A DNA stretch of 33,497 nucleotides from SURF-32 sp964648365 (GCA_964648365.1 CAZYLK010000051.1:1-33497); one strand, 5' to 3'. Shown: positions 25,048 to 33,086, counted from the first letter of the stretch. Program-made: numbers and translations. Notes: generated from the letters alone by a model not told the origin.

Positions 25048-26214
25048 CTACCACTTGATCTTCGCAATCCGTGCAACCGCCTCGCGGATGCGATCTTCCT
25101 CACGCGTGAGTGCGAAGCGGATGTAGCCCTCGCCGGTCTTGCCGAATCCCGCGCCCGGAATAACGACCACGTCGGCTTCTTCGAGAATCCGCTTCGCCGT
25201 CGTCATCGAATCATATCCGGACCGGCACGCCACCCACATATAGAACGTCGCCCTGGGACGATTGACCGTCCAGCCGTTCTTTTCCATTCCCTCCGTCAGC
25301 AGATCCCGCCGCCGCCGATAAACATCGAGCATCGCCCGAACCTCGACGTGGTCGATGCTGTCGAGCGCGGCGCATGCCGCATCTTCGACGGCGCCTACCA
25401 GCCCTGAATCCACGTTGCTTTTGACGGTCGCCAGCGCATCTATGAGATCGCTGTGGCCGACGGCGAACCCTGCGCGCCAGCCCGTCATATTGAACGTCTT
25501 CGAGAGCGAGTGGAATTCGATGCCCACTTCTTTGCCGCCATCCACCTGCATCAGGCTCGTCGGCGGCTGATCAAAATACAACTCACTGTAGGCGGCGTCT
25601 TGTGCGACGATAATGTCGTACTGACGCGCGAAGGCCACCACTTCTTCAAAGAAAGACTTCGGCGCGCACGCCGCGGTGGGATTATTAGGATAATTGAGCC
25701 ACATCAGCTTCGCCGCCCGCCGAACATCCTCCGAAATGTCATCCAGAACCGGCAGGAATCCATTCTTTTCCAGCAGCGGCATGATGTGCGGCCTGCCGCC
25801 GCAAAAAACGGCGCCGGCGACGTACACCGGATAGCCCGGCTCGGGACATAATACGACGTCGCCCGGGTTGACGACGCCGATCGGAAGATGGCAGATCCCC
25901 TCCTTGCTGCCGATCAGGGCCAGAATTTCTTTGAACGGATCGAGCTTGACGCCGAAACGGCGCTCGAAGAACGCCGCCGCCGATCGCCGCAGCGCCTTGC
26001 CGCCGCGGCCGAGCGAATAGGCGTGATTCTTGGGGTTGCGACAGGCCTCGGCCATGCGCTCGACGATGAATCCGAGCGTCGGCCGGTCCGGGTCGCCCAC
26101 GCCGAAGTCGATGATGTCGCGCCCCGCCTCGATGGCGGCCGCCTTGGCCTTGTCGATCTCGACGAACAGGTAGGGGGGAAGCTGGTCCAACCTTGCCGCG
26201 TGTCCATGTTTCAT
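25048..26214 (-). CDS. dapL: LL-diaminopimelate aminotransferase-like class I/II aminotransferase
   Basis: This is a 388-residue fold-type I aminotransferase. It shows an N-terminal PPYLFVEIDKAKAAAIEAGRDIIDFGVGDPDRPT, the cofactor-contact regions IGSKEGICHLPIGVVNPGDVVLCPEPGYPVY and NYPNNPTA, DAAYSELYFD, the PLP lysine K239 in SLSKTFNMTGWRAGFAVG, and a C-terminal IRFALTREEDRIREAV. This layout matches the DapL family, which converts tetrahydrodipicolinate directly to LL-diaminopimelate for lysine and peptidoglycan. A related class I aminotransferase role (for example alanine-type) cannot be excluded by eye. The ATG has an excellent ribosome-binding site, GGAGGT, 6 nt upstream. It is preceded by 584 bp without a convincing gene, where its promoter should lie. 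Confidence 0.87.
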   Translation of the reverse strand: MKHGHAARLDQLPPYLFVEIDKAKAAAIEAGRDIIDFGVGDPDRPTLGFIVERMAEACRNPKNHAYSLGRGGKALRRSAAAFFERRFGVKLDPFKEILALIGSKEGICHLPIGVVNPGDVVLCPEPGYPVYVAGAVFCGGRPHIMPLLEKNGFLPVLDDISEDVRRAAKLMWLNYPNNPTAACAPKSFFEEVVAFARQYDIIVAQDAAYSELYFDQPPTSLMQVDGGKEVGIEFHSLSKTFNMTGWRAGFAVGHSDLIDALATVKSNVDSGLVGAVEDAACAALDSIDHVEVRAMLDVYRRRRDLLTEGMEKNGWTVNRPRATFYMWVACRSGYDSMTTAKRILEEADVVVIPGAGFGKTGEGYIRFALTREEDRIREAVARIAKIKW

Positions 26215-26798
26215 CGACCCACCTCCTCGGAAGCCGGACGGCCGCAGCCGCGTTGCCCGGCGAAAACTCCTCGCGTTCGGCTGCTTCGATAGCGAACACG
26301 GCGGGGATCGTCAAACCAGCACGCTCTGCCTGCTCTGCCTGTTGAGCAGCCGAGGGGAGCCGCCCCGCTCGTTGCGTGCGAGCACGGCGCTCTCAGAGCC
26401 CCGGCAGTCAAGCGAGCGTTCCGCCGGGCCTGCCACGAGCGGACACGGCGGCGGCTCGCCTCCGTCGCGTCGCCAGAATCCAGCCAGGGGCGGAATCGCA
26501 GCGCCGGAGCTCGCCGAGGACGCCTTCAGTGAGCGACGTGCCGATACGGGCGAAGCTCGACCGCCCGGGTCTGCGGCGGGCGACGCCCCCTACCCAGCCT
26601 GCCGCAGATGCCACAACCGCCGGCGACTCCGGCGAACCGTCCGTCGCTCCGCGGCCGGGCAGCCGGGTCGGCCTGCTCAGCGGGATATTCTCCGCCGTGG
26701 TGACGGCCCAGCCGCATCGGCAGAACTGCGTCAGCATGCCGTGCACCGCCTGCCTCCGCGTCGCGCCGTGACGAGGCTCCAAGAGGGTGCCTCGCGCC
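26215..26798. other. 584-bp gap without a convincing gene, upstream of dapL
   Basis: Open frames exist on both strands (for example 26342-26809 + and 26408-26782 -), but all are Arg/Pro/Gly/Ala-rich, lack recognisable motifs and look like chance frames in GC-rich DNA. A short CTGCCTGCTCTGCCTG-like direct repeat lies near 26326-26341. The dapL promoter is expected here, but I could not pick -35/-10 boxes with confidence. A decayed gene or non-coding RNA is possible. Confidence 0.4.
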
Positions 26799-28139
26799 TC
26801 ACCGCTTAATCCCCCCCGACCCGCCGTCCGAGCCCTCCGACTCTGGCGTAAACACGTACACTGCCCCGGCCGCGCGCTGGTTGCCCGCGTTGGCGGAACG
26901 TGCGCCGACGACGAGGCGGCCTTCGACCAGGGCGATGGAGTGGCCGAACGAGTCGACGCCCGGATCCTGGTCGGGGCCGATCACGCCCGTCATGGTCCAC
27001 TCGTTGCCGTCATGTTCGTACAGGACGACCAGCCCCTTGCCTTCGATGCCCACGGCGATGATGTCGTCGGTGATCGCCACCGACGCGCCGAACAAGCCCG
27101 CGAACTCGTCGGTGGGCACCAGCGTCTGCACGTGCGACCAGTCGCCGCCGCTGCGCTCGTAGATGTAGACGGCGCCGGCATTGAGTAGATCGTCGCCGGG
27201 GCGCTTCTTGGCGGATGCGCCGACGACGATGGTCCGCTTCTCAATGGCCACCGACGTGCCGAACTGGTCCGTCTGGGCCGCATCGGGGGCGGCGAGAATC
27301 TGTGTCTCGACCCAGTCGTCGACCTCGCGCTCGAAGACGTAGGCCGCCCCGGTGCCGAAGTCCTTCCCAGGAGCGCCCACCACCGCCCACACGTTGTGCA
27401 TCGCCACGGCCGCGCCGAAGTCCTCGAAGCCGGCCGCGTCGGAGGCAGTCAGCCGGTCCTGATAATCGAAGGTGGCGCCGTTGAACTTGAACGTGTAGGC
27501 GGCGCCGGTCATGCCGCCTCGGCCGAAGGCGCCGACGATCAGATGGCTCTGGTCCGGCTCGTAGGCCATGGCGTTGCCGAAGTACTCGAAATCCTCGCCG
27601 TCGGGGATGGTCAGAAGCTGGCGCTGCTCGAACCGCGAGCCGAAATCTTCGAAGACGTACACCGCCCCGCGCTGGATGTGCAGCGAGCCTTCGATGGAAT
27701 ACTTCTGCGCCCCGACGAAGACGTGCCGATTGCTGATGGCGACGGAACTGCCGAAACTCTGCTCCGGAAAGCGGGCCGGCCCACCCACCAGCCGCTCGCG
27801 GTAGGTCCATTCGCCCGCGAACAGGCTGTACACGTCCACCACGCCGGCCAGGTTGTTCTTGACCTCCGTGCCGACGGCGATCTTGTCCTCGGTGGCGGCC
27901 ACGTCGTCGCCCCACAAGTCCTCGAACGCCGGATCGAACGCCGTCAGCCGCGCCTCCTGGGGCCAGTCGGATTCGCCGCCATCCCCGCCGCCGCCGCCGG
28001 AGTTGTCGTTGTCTGCGCCGCCGCCGGAATTGTCGTTGGCGGAGGCGTTGTCATTGCCGCCACCACCACCGGGAGAGCCGGTTTGACAGCCGAAGGCGAG
28101 AAGGAGCAACAGGGATGCACAGGTGATTCGACGAAGCAT
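26799..28139 (-). CDS. FG-GAP repeat beta-propeller lipoprotein
   Basis: This 446-residue exported protein begins MLRRITCASLLLLLAFGC, a signal peptide with a probable lipidation cysteine at C18. A flexible linker of about 40 Gly/Asn/Asp residues follows. The rest is a series of about seven FG-GAP/integrin-alpha-like blades: each has a FG(SS)VAI or FGNAMAY segment followed by VFVGA, LIVGAFG, VVGAPGK or VVGASAK, then GAVYVFE or GAAYTFK. It probably folds as a seven-bladed propeller anchored by lipid at the outer membrane. Ligand is unknown. GGAG lies 8 nt before the ATG. A long gap separates its stop from dapL, so the two are likely separate transcripts. Confidence 0.9.
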   Translation of the reverse strand: MLRRITCASLLLLLAFGCQTGSPGGGGGNDNASANDNSGGGADNDNSGGGGGDGGESDWPQEARLTAFDPAFEDLWGDDVAATEDKIAVGTEVKNNLAGVVDVYSLFAGEWTYRERLVGGPARFPEQSFGSSVAISNRHVFVGAQKYSIEGSLHIQRGAVYVFEDFGSRFEQRQLLTIPDGEDFEYFGNAMAYEPDQSHLIVGAFGRGGMTGAAYTFKFNGATFDYQDRLTASDAAGFEDFGAAVAMHNVWAVVGAPGKDFGTGAAYVFEREVDDWVETQILAAPDAAQTDQFGTSVAIEKRTIVVGASAKKRPGDDLLNAGAVYIYERSGGDWSHVQTLVPTDEFAGLFGASVAITDDIIAVGIEGKGLVVLYEHDGNEWTMTGVIGPDQDPGVDSFGHSIALVEGRLVVGARSANAGNQRAAGAVYVFTPESEGSDGGSGGIKR

Positions 28140-28203
28140 TCGCTAAACTCCGGTGGACGATTCTCATCGTGAGCGAGGCGCACGCGGCGATGATGCCATC
28201 GAC

Positions 28204-28731
28204 TCACGGGTACAACAAGTCGAGCGCGTCCAGAATCCGCCGCAGCGCGCGGACGAGCACCTCTGCGCAATAGCGAATCCGCTTGATCTCTCCGACCGTA
28301 AAGGCACGGGCGTCGCTTGGGGCGCGCCACCTGCCCGATGCGTCCTGGAAGGGGTACTCGTGATTTCGTTTGGCGAGGCTGCCCGTCGCCGGGTACTCCG
28401 GGACGAGCGAATCCAGCAGGCCGATCTGGTCGACCATGGAATTTGTAAAGACCCGCCGCAGCCGATTCAGCAGGTCGCGGTTGTTTCTGCTCGCCGGGAT
28501 CCCGCTGAGGAGAATCGCGTAGCGGGCCACGCGATGGGTTCGATCCGAGCGCGTTCGGGCGATGCCGGCCGCGTGTAGCCTGTCCAGTACGCCCTTGATC
28601 GACTTCTCGACGGCCTGCTGGTACTTGGAGATAGCCTGGCAGCGGGATCGAGCGTCCGACGCGTTGTCGAGGCGCTGGGCGGCGCGAAAATCGGATTCGG
28701 CTTGCTGCATCCAGGCCTGCGGGAGCGTCAC
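28204..28731 (-). CDS. HEPN-domain protein
   Basis: This 175-residue, mostly alpha-helical protein has the HEPN opening AWMQQAESDFRAAQRL followed by CQAISKYQQAVEKSIKGVL. An R-x4-H arrangement (RSDRTH) after the second helix may correspond to the HEPN RNase Rx4-6H motif, though this is not certain. HEPN proteins are often RNase toxins, or all-helical partners in toxin-antitoxin and stress systems. The start is GTG in a 4-nt GTGA overlap with the gene upstream, so the two are probably made as a complex-forming pair. That upstream gene is not the usual MNT nucleotidyltransferase. It sits on a strand of other accessory genes. Domain call is fairly secure; function is inference. Confidence 0.72.
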   Translation of the reverse strand: MTLPQAWMQQAESDFRAAQRLDNASDARSRCQAISKYQQAVEKSIKGVLDRLHAAGIARTRSDRTHRVARYAILLSGIPASRNNRDLLNRLRRVFTNSMVDQIGLLDSLVPEYPATGSLAKRNHEYPFQDASGRWRAPSDARAFTVGEIKRIRYCAEVLVRALRRILDALDLLYP

Positions 28732-29150
28732 TTGGTCAGGTTCCAGAGCCTCTTGCCAAGGGCATCCGCGAAGACGACGGTGGCCTTGTCCGCATTTCGA
28801 GCCGCGATCAACTGCTCGATCCCCCGCCAGCCGTCCCGCACCGCGGCGCGGAACTCGACGGGGTTTGTAAGCGTCATCTGCAAACTCGCGCCGGCCGGAA
28901 GCGGGAACGCGGGCGTTGAGCCATAGGCGAACTCGAACAGTTCACCCTCAGGCGCCACTTCATCGGCGCCGAATCCGTCAACCACCTCGAACAAAAAGAC
29001 GTCCCGCTTTGTCCGCCGGGGGGGAGCGTAATAAACCGCCAGTCGCAAGCGATCGTGCTTCAGTTCCTGATGCTGGCGGACAAGCTCACGCACCGGCTCG
29101 AGGAAGTCCGGATAAACGCCAGTCGCAGTGCTCGCATTCGGCTCGTACAT
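28728..29150 (-). CDS. unknown small protein coupled to the HEPN gene
   Basis: I do not recognise this 140-residue protein. It starts at ATG 29150 (GTG 29168 is a possible longer start); no clear ribosome-binding site is seen. The N-terminal DFLEPVRELVRQHQELKHD is a predicted helix, then LRLAVYYAPPRRTKRDVFLFEVVDGFG forms two strand-like stretches, a middle segment FAYGSTPAFPLPAGASLQMTLTNPVEF, and a C-terminal helix AVRDGWRGIEQLIA before KATVVFADALGKRLWNLTK. No MNT GSx10DxD motif is present, so it is not the standard HEPN partner. The 4-nt overlap with the HEPN gene argues for a two-protein module, such as toxin and antitoxin, in which this could be the regulator or target-recognition subunit. 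Confidence 0.6.
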   Translation of the reverse strand: MYEPNASTATGVYPDFLEPVRELVRQHQELKHDRLRLAVYYAPPRRTKRDVFLFEVVDGFGADEVAPEGELFEFAYGSTPAFPLPAGASLQMTLTNPVEFRAAVRDGWRGIEQLIAARNADKATVVFADALGKRLWNLTK

Positions 29151-29246
29151 GGTTAAGGATAATAGCACGGCGCCGGGCGCCCTTCAATTTCGCCAGCCCG
29201 GTCCAGGTGCGCAAGTGCGCTACAAGCTGGGCAGAGCGGACTCCTC

Positions 29247-29383
29247 CGAGCCGCGTGGCTTCAGCCCGCGCGGAGTCAACGATCGGATGTCATTTCCGAG
29301 GTGGGATCGCCGTCGACGAGGCCGGCAGGCCCGGGGGCGTGCGCTCGACTGGAATCTCCGCGCGGGCTGAACCCGGCGGCTCG
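29247..29383. repeat. inverted repeat, 28-29 nt arms with about 80 nt spacer
   Basis: The left arm 29247-29275 and the right arm 29356-29383 are near-perfect inverted copies: both share the core TTCAGCCCGCGCGGAG and a flanking CGAGCCGC, with a few mismatches and one indel between. The element lies in the 330-bp gap (29151-29480) that holds no convincing gene. It resembles repetitive intergenic elements of GC-rich genomes. It could also mark a small non-autonomous mobile element or a folded RNA end downstream of the antitoxin gene. Confidence 0.6.
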
Positions 29384-29480
29384 ACAAGCCGCTCCCGCAG
29401 GGTCGCCGCACGGGGTGGAGAAGTCCTGGATACGACGGCCCCTTCGCCCGTACATCAGGCCATGGCAGTGGCGCAGCCGA

Positions 29481-29960
29481 TCAGGCGTTTTCTTCGCCCA
29501 CCTCCGCCGCGGCCGCGGCTGTGTGCATGGATGCGGCCTGCTGAGCGGCTCGTACATCCGGAAAGCCAAAGTAGATGCGCAACAGGTTGTCCATAGCCCG
29601 CGACTGGATCAGCGCTCCCGACTCCCACCGGCAGATCGTCTCCGCGGCAACGCCGAGATGGTTCGCGAGGATCTTCTGCGTCAGCCCCAAGGCTTCTCGC
29701 TGGGATCGAAGCTCGTCGGGCTGCAGCAGTCTCAATAGTGCCCTCAACGCCCGGCTGATCTGCGCCTCCGTCTCATTGCTGAACACCTGCTCCCCGCAGG
29801 CATCGCAGACCGGCAACGACAGGTGAGGAACCACAACCTCGTGCAGCCGGCCGTCGTGTTTGACCTGTGCGCGGTAGGCGATGGACTTCGGGCGCACCTC
29901 ACGGGCGAGGCACTTGGGGCAGCGCCAGGGAAAGGGTTTGGATTGGTGTTCAGGCGTCAT
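29481..29960 (-). CDS. MqsA-like antitoxin: YgiT-type zinc finger plus XRE helix-turn-helix
   Basis: This 159-residue protein has an N-terminal zinc finger with C14/C17 and C52/C55 (two CxxC pairs around a strand-rich stretch), followed by a helix-turn-helix: LRSQREALGLTQKILANHLGVAAETICRWESGALIQSRAMDNLLRIYFG, about residues 84-135. This is the layout of MqsA/YgiT-type antitoxins, which bind both the toxin and the operator of their operon. No intact MqsR-like or other toxin gene is next to it. A short open frame overlaps its start by 11 nt, and the next upstream gene is a 392-residue unknown protein. It may be an orphan antitoxin-like regulator or have an unusual partner. An Ala/Glu-rich tail ends the protein. 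Confidence 0.82.
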   Translation of the reverse strand: MTPEHQSKPFPWRCPKCLAREVRPKSIAYRAQVKHDGRLHEVVVPHLSLPVCDACGEQVFSNETEAQISRALRALLRLLQPDELRSQREALGLTQKILANHLGVAAETICRWESGALIQSRAMDNLLRIYFGFPDVRAAQQAASMHTAAAAAEVGEENA

Positions 29961-30006
29961 GGATGTTCACCACATGAATGGTCGAGTCTTCGATGTCTCG
30001 CTCCAT
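29950..30006 (-). other. short open frame overlapping the antitoxin start, possible toxin remnant
   Basis: Reading from ATG 30006, 18 codons end at a TGA (29952-29950) that overlaps the antitoxin start by 11 nt. The same frame is open back to the TAA of the 392-residue gene at 30067, so readthrough would add 38 residues ending in ERDIEDSTIHVVNIHDA. The overlap geometry is that of a coupled toxin-antitoxin pair. It could be the 3' end of a lost toxin, a leader peptide, or chance. Confidence 0.3.
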
Positions 30007-30066
30007 CAGCAGCCGCGTCTCGACGATCCCCGGCCCCTCTGAGTCGCAGAGCCCTCTTCCGCCGCG

Positions 30067-31245
30067 TTACTGAAACTCGGGACGTAAGTCCGCAAACGCC
30101 GCGTCCGACGCAGCAACAAAGCACAGGACGCCAAGTGCCGTGGCCTCCGTCCGCCCGCCGAGGAATTCCAGAATGCGTCGCGCTGCGATCTCCGCCGTCG
30201 GCGTGCGAATGTCCTCACTATCGGCTTTCGATCGCAAGCATCGCTCGAACTCCACCCACAGTCCACTGGTGTCGACCTGATTCCCATCCGTGAGTTTCGT
30301 CACCAGCGCCGCCATTGATATCCGTGCGGCCTCGTCGCGACAGAAGAACGTAAAGGCAAGCTGGGATAGCGCAACTTTGTATGCCCCCAGAAAGGCGGCG
30401 CTGGTCATACGGCTGGGCGCGAAGTGGAAGGCCGGCTGGGAGAGCATCTTCTCCACGATCTCGATCGCGGCGAATGCCAATCGGTCTGAGCATTCCTTAT
30501 CCAGCCCACCACTCAAGAGCTCGATGTTGAACTTAATCTGGGACGCCGCCACCTTCCGCGCCGGGAGGGCCTCCGCGTACGGCACGTCGGCGAATCCCCC
30601 AGACGTTGCACTACCGGACGGCACGTCGGGATCGCTTTTTGGTGTCGTGAACGCACTGGCCGAGATCCCGTCACTTTGAGCCTGCCGCCGAGACATCGCC
30701 TCTCGGTAAGATTTCACGGCACCGGTGTAGGCGACCGTGAAGGGTGCGGTAATCGCAATCCAAGGCGCGACACCGTCATTCGAGTAATTCAGAATTCGAG
30801 AGACTTCAGAAAACAACAGAGGACTAATCACAGTAACGTCCAGCTTCTCCATTCTCTGGATCTGCTCGACAATTCCCTTCTCGCAGTCTGTGATCCCGAC
30901 AAGATCTTCACATGCGTAGTAGACTTGCTCCCGGAGCATCGAGTTCTGGTAACCGAAGAGGGCCGCAAAGGTCCAGATGTTGAGCCGATGCAACGCCCGG
31001 AACTGCTCGTGGCTCACTCGTCGATGGCTGATCTTGATAATCCTGCTTCGGCCTTTGGTCGGGCCCAACAGCGAATCCGCAAGGAGATTAGACCCGTATG
31101 CAAACTGGATAAGGAGTGTCCGGTGCGTCGTGGAGAGAGTCTTGGCGCGGTTAACGAGTTCCACAACGTAATCGGTGTTGGCGGTGTTCCAGTGGTAGAA
31201 GCCACCGGTAAAGATGTTGTATATCCACAGGAGCGCCGCTCTCAT
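30067..31245 (-). CDS. hypothetical protein coupled to the DUF115/Maf-type gene
   Basis: I do not recognise this 392-residue protein. The N-terminal half has aromatic-rich helices (LWIYNIFTGGFYHWN, LLIQFAYGSNLLADSLLG) and no clear signal peptide; moderately hydrophobic stretches such as ALHRLNIWTFAALFGYQ are not convincing membrane helices. A Ser/Ala/Pro-rich, probably disordered linker lies around residues 190-235. The C-terminal half is helical, for example ECSDRLAFAAIEIVEKMLSQ and AFLGAYKVALSQLAFTFFCRDEAARISMAALVTKL. It begins in an ATGA overlap with the stop of the DUF115-like gene, so the two are coupled. Coding DNA looks less GC-rich than neighbouring genes. Its stop is followed in frame by 38 sense codons. 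Confidence 0.75.
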   Translation of the reverse strand: MRAALLWIYNIFTGGFYHWNTANTDYVVELVNRAKTLSTTHRTLLIQFAYGSNLLADSLLGPTKGRSRIIKISHRRVSHEQFRALHRLNIWTFAALFGYQNSMLREQVYYACEDLVGITDCEKGIVEQIQRMEKLDVTVISPLLFSEVSRILNYSNDGVAPWIAITAPFTVAYTGAVKSYREAMSRRQAQSDGISASAFTTPKSDPDVPSGSATSGGFADVPYAEALPARKVAASQIKFNIELLSGGLDKECSDRLAFAAIEIVEKMLSQPAFHFAPSRMTSAAFLGAYKVALSQLAFTFFCRDEAARISMAALVTKLTDGNQVDTSGLWVEFERCLRSKADSEDIRTPTAEIAARRILEFLGGRTEATALGVLCFVAASDAAFADLRPEFQ

Positions 31246-33086
31246 AGCTGCGGCTCCCGCATCGCTCCCTCCACCCGCCCCAGCGCGTCCTCCACCATCC
31301 CCCGCACCTCTTCCGTTCCTTCCTTCACCCCCGTGATGAACTCGATGTCGCGGTCCAACTGGCGTTTGGCTCGTTCGGCGCTGTCTTTCAGCTCGGCGAG
31401 GCCCAGGCGGCGGTCGGCGCTGTAGCGGCGCAGCTCGACGGCCTGGGTGGCCATGTTGACCAGTTCGTAGGGGCGCGAGGCGCGGTGGACCTGGGTGCGC
31501 AGTTCGTCGACGCGGACGAGCTTGCGGTTGAACTCGTCGGGGCGGTCGGTGATGCCTTTCAATTCATTGAGAATCGTCAGCAGTTCGGTGCAGACGCGGG
31601 TCACTTCGTCGAACTCGGCCAGGCGCTGGCGCAGCACGTCCGCCCCGGCCGCGAGCTTCGCGGGATCGAACCACTTCGTCTCCTTCAGATACGCGAACTT
31701 CGACCGGTCGATGGGCGCGGCGCAATGCGCGGCCAGTGCGTCGCGCAGGGTCATCACCTGCGTGCCGCGGATGTTCGCCCCCCCCTCGGTGGCGTTGATG
31801 ACCTTCGCCCGTACGCCGGCGATATCTTTTTCGAACTGCTCCAGGTAGGTGAACAGCAGTTCATCGGTATAGATTTCCTGCCCGTCGAGACCGGTGACGC
31901 GGCGGAGGATGTCGCCGTTGCGGGCGATGCGGTCCCACTCCTTCATCTCCATCGTGTTGAACCGGTTGATCTCGCTTCGCCAGGTCAGGTGCGTCTCGAC
32001 GCCGGGGACGTAGAAGACGTGGCCGGTAAACGCCAGGTCCTGCCCGACGAAGATGATCGGGTCGCAGCCCATGTATTCGGCCAGATAAAACGCCAGATGG
32101 GCCACCGTCGCCCCCGCNNNNNNNNNNNNNNNNNNNNNNNNNNNNNNNNNNNNNNNNNNNNNNNNNNNNNNNNNNNNNNNNNNNNNNNNNNNNNNNNNNN
32201 NNNNNNNNNNNNNNNNNCGCAGCAGGTCGATCGGCGGCGTCGCCAGGCTCGCGGCCGCGTTCATGGCGATGTTGCGGCAGGTGATTTTCGAGTTCGCCAC
32301 CAGCGTCAGCAGCGACATGCGCGAATAGGTCGCGAACTCGCCGAGTGCTTTCGACACGCGGGCGTGAAACTCCGGCGCGAGGCGGATCGACGGGTCATGC
32401 CGCACATATTGCAGGCCGAGCATCATCAACGTGTTCTTGGCGTGGAGCCGCTCGTGCAGGCGGGCCTTGTCCTCGCTGAACAGGATAATCAGCCGCCCCT
32501 TGCGGATCAGCTCGGCCAGGTCCACGCATGTCAGGGCCGTGGCGATCATGGCGACCGACGGCTCGATGCACAGCACGAACGCATCGCCGCGCAGCCGCGC
32601 GAGCAGGGCTGCCACGTGATAGCCAAGCCCCATGCCGTGGACGACGAAGGCGTACTTGTTCTCGATCGGCACGCTGTCGGCGAGCTTGCCGCCATCGGCG
32701 GCGGGATCGACGCGGCTGTGCAGATAAACGCTCGCCCCATCCGGCGCGACGCACCTGGCCGTGAACCCCCCCCGCCGCGCCGGCTCGACCGGCACCCGCT
32801 CGTCGTCCTCGACGGCGTCCACCAGCAACGCAAGCTGCGAATCCGCCCGCCACAGGGCGGCCATGTTGTGCAGGAACATGGCGTTGCCGGGGGTGGGGGG
32901 GGTGGAGGTGTCGCGCGCGGGCGCGAGCCGCGTGGATGCAATCCCGACGACCGTCGGCGCGGCCTCGCCCGCAGCCACGTGGCTCGGCTCAGGCGGCACC
33001 ACCAGCCGGGCTCTCGCATCGTCGACAGATGGCGAGCGCGCCGTTGACTGTTCGGGAGAACCGTTGTGAACCGATCTGGTAGACAT
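31242..33086 (-). CDS. DUF115/MptE-like (motility-associated factor, Maf-type) protein, interrupted by an assembly gap
   Basis: About 614 codons, 34 of them fully or partly N. The C-terminal part of the conserved region is clear: VAHLAFYLAEYMGCDPIIFVGQDLAFTGHVFYVPG is the signature of the 6-hydroxymethylpterin-diphosphokinase MptE-like/DUF115 family, which includes Maf flagellin glycosyltransferases. Upstream, AFVVHGMGLGYHVAALLARLRGDAFVLCIEPS fits the Maf N-terminal domain. The family's GAGPSLDKN-type core is absent, because it should lie in the gap (32118-32217). The ATG at 33086 is preferred over the frame's upstream extension to 33179. C-terminal coiled-coil-like helices follow after residue 430. 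Likely role: sialic-acid-like sugar transfer to a surface protein; the pterin kinase alternative is unlikely beside a complete folK. Confidence 0.78.
   Translation of the reverse strand: MSTRSVHNGSPEQSTARSPSVDDARARLVVPPEPSHVAAGEAAPTVVGIASTRLAPARDTSTPPTPGNAMFLHNMAALWRADSQLALLVDAVEDDERVPVEPARRGGFTARCVAPDGASVYLHSRVDPAADGGKLADSVPIENKYAFVVHGMGLGYHVAALLARLRGDAFVLCIEPSVAMIATALTCVDLAELIRKGRLIILFSEDKARLHERLHAKNTLMMLGLQYVRHDPSIRLAPEFHARVSKALGEFATYSRMSLLTLVANSKITCRNIAMNAAASLATPPIDLLXXXXXXXXXXXXXXXXXXXXXXXXXXXXXXXXXXAGATVAHLAFYLAEYMGCDPIIFVGQDLAFTGHVFYVPGVETHLTWRSEINRFNTMEMKEWDRIARNGDILRRVTGLDGQEIYTDELLFTYLEQFEKDIAGVRAKVINATEGGANIRGTQVMTLRDALAAHCAAPIDRSKFAYLKETKWFDPAKLAAGADVLRQRLAEFDEVTRVCTELLTILNELKGITDRPDEFNRKLVRVDELRTQVHRASRPYELVNMATQAVELRRYSADRRLGLAELKDSAERAKRQLDRDIEFITGVKEGTEEVRGMVEDALGRVEGAMREPQL
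32118..32217. other. 100-N scaffold gap inside the DUF115-like gene
   Basis: Exactly 100 N is a standard placeholder for a gap of unknown size. It removes the expected central catalytic core of the protein, so the true missing length is probably several hundred bases. Frame continuity across the gap therefore carries no information. Confidence 0.95.

Noticed and set aside
26376..26771. 131-codon + strand frame in the gap upstream of dapL
   Set aside because: Arg/Ala/Pro-rich, with no ribosome-binding site or recognisable motif; treated as a chance frame.
32118..32217. Frame continuity across the N run as evidence of an intact gene
   Set aside because: The run is an arbitrary 100-base placeholder, so agreement of frame has a one-in-three chance by itself.
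31485..33047. 520-codon + strand frame opposite the DUF115-like gene
   Set aside because: It is the antisense shadow of a gene with recognisable family motifs, and runs through the N gap with no motif of its own.
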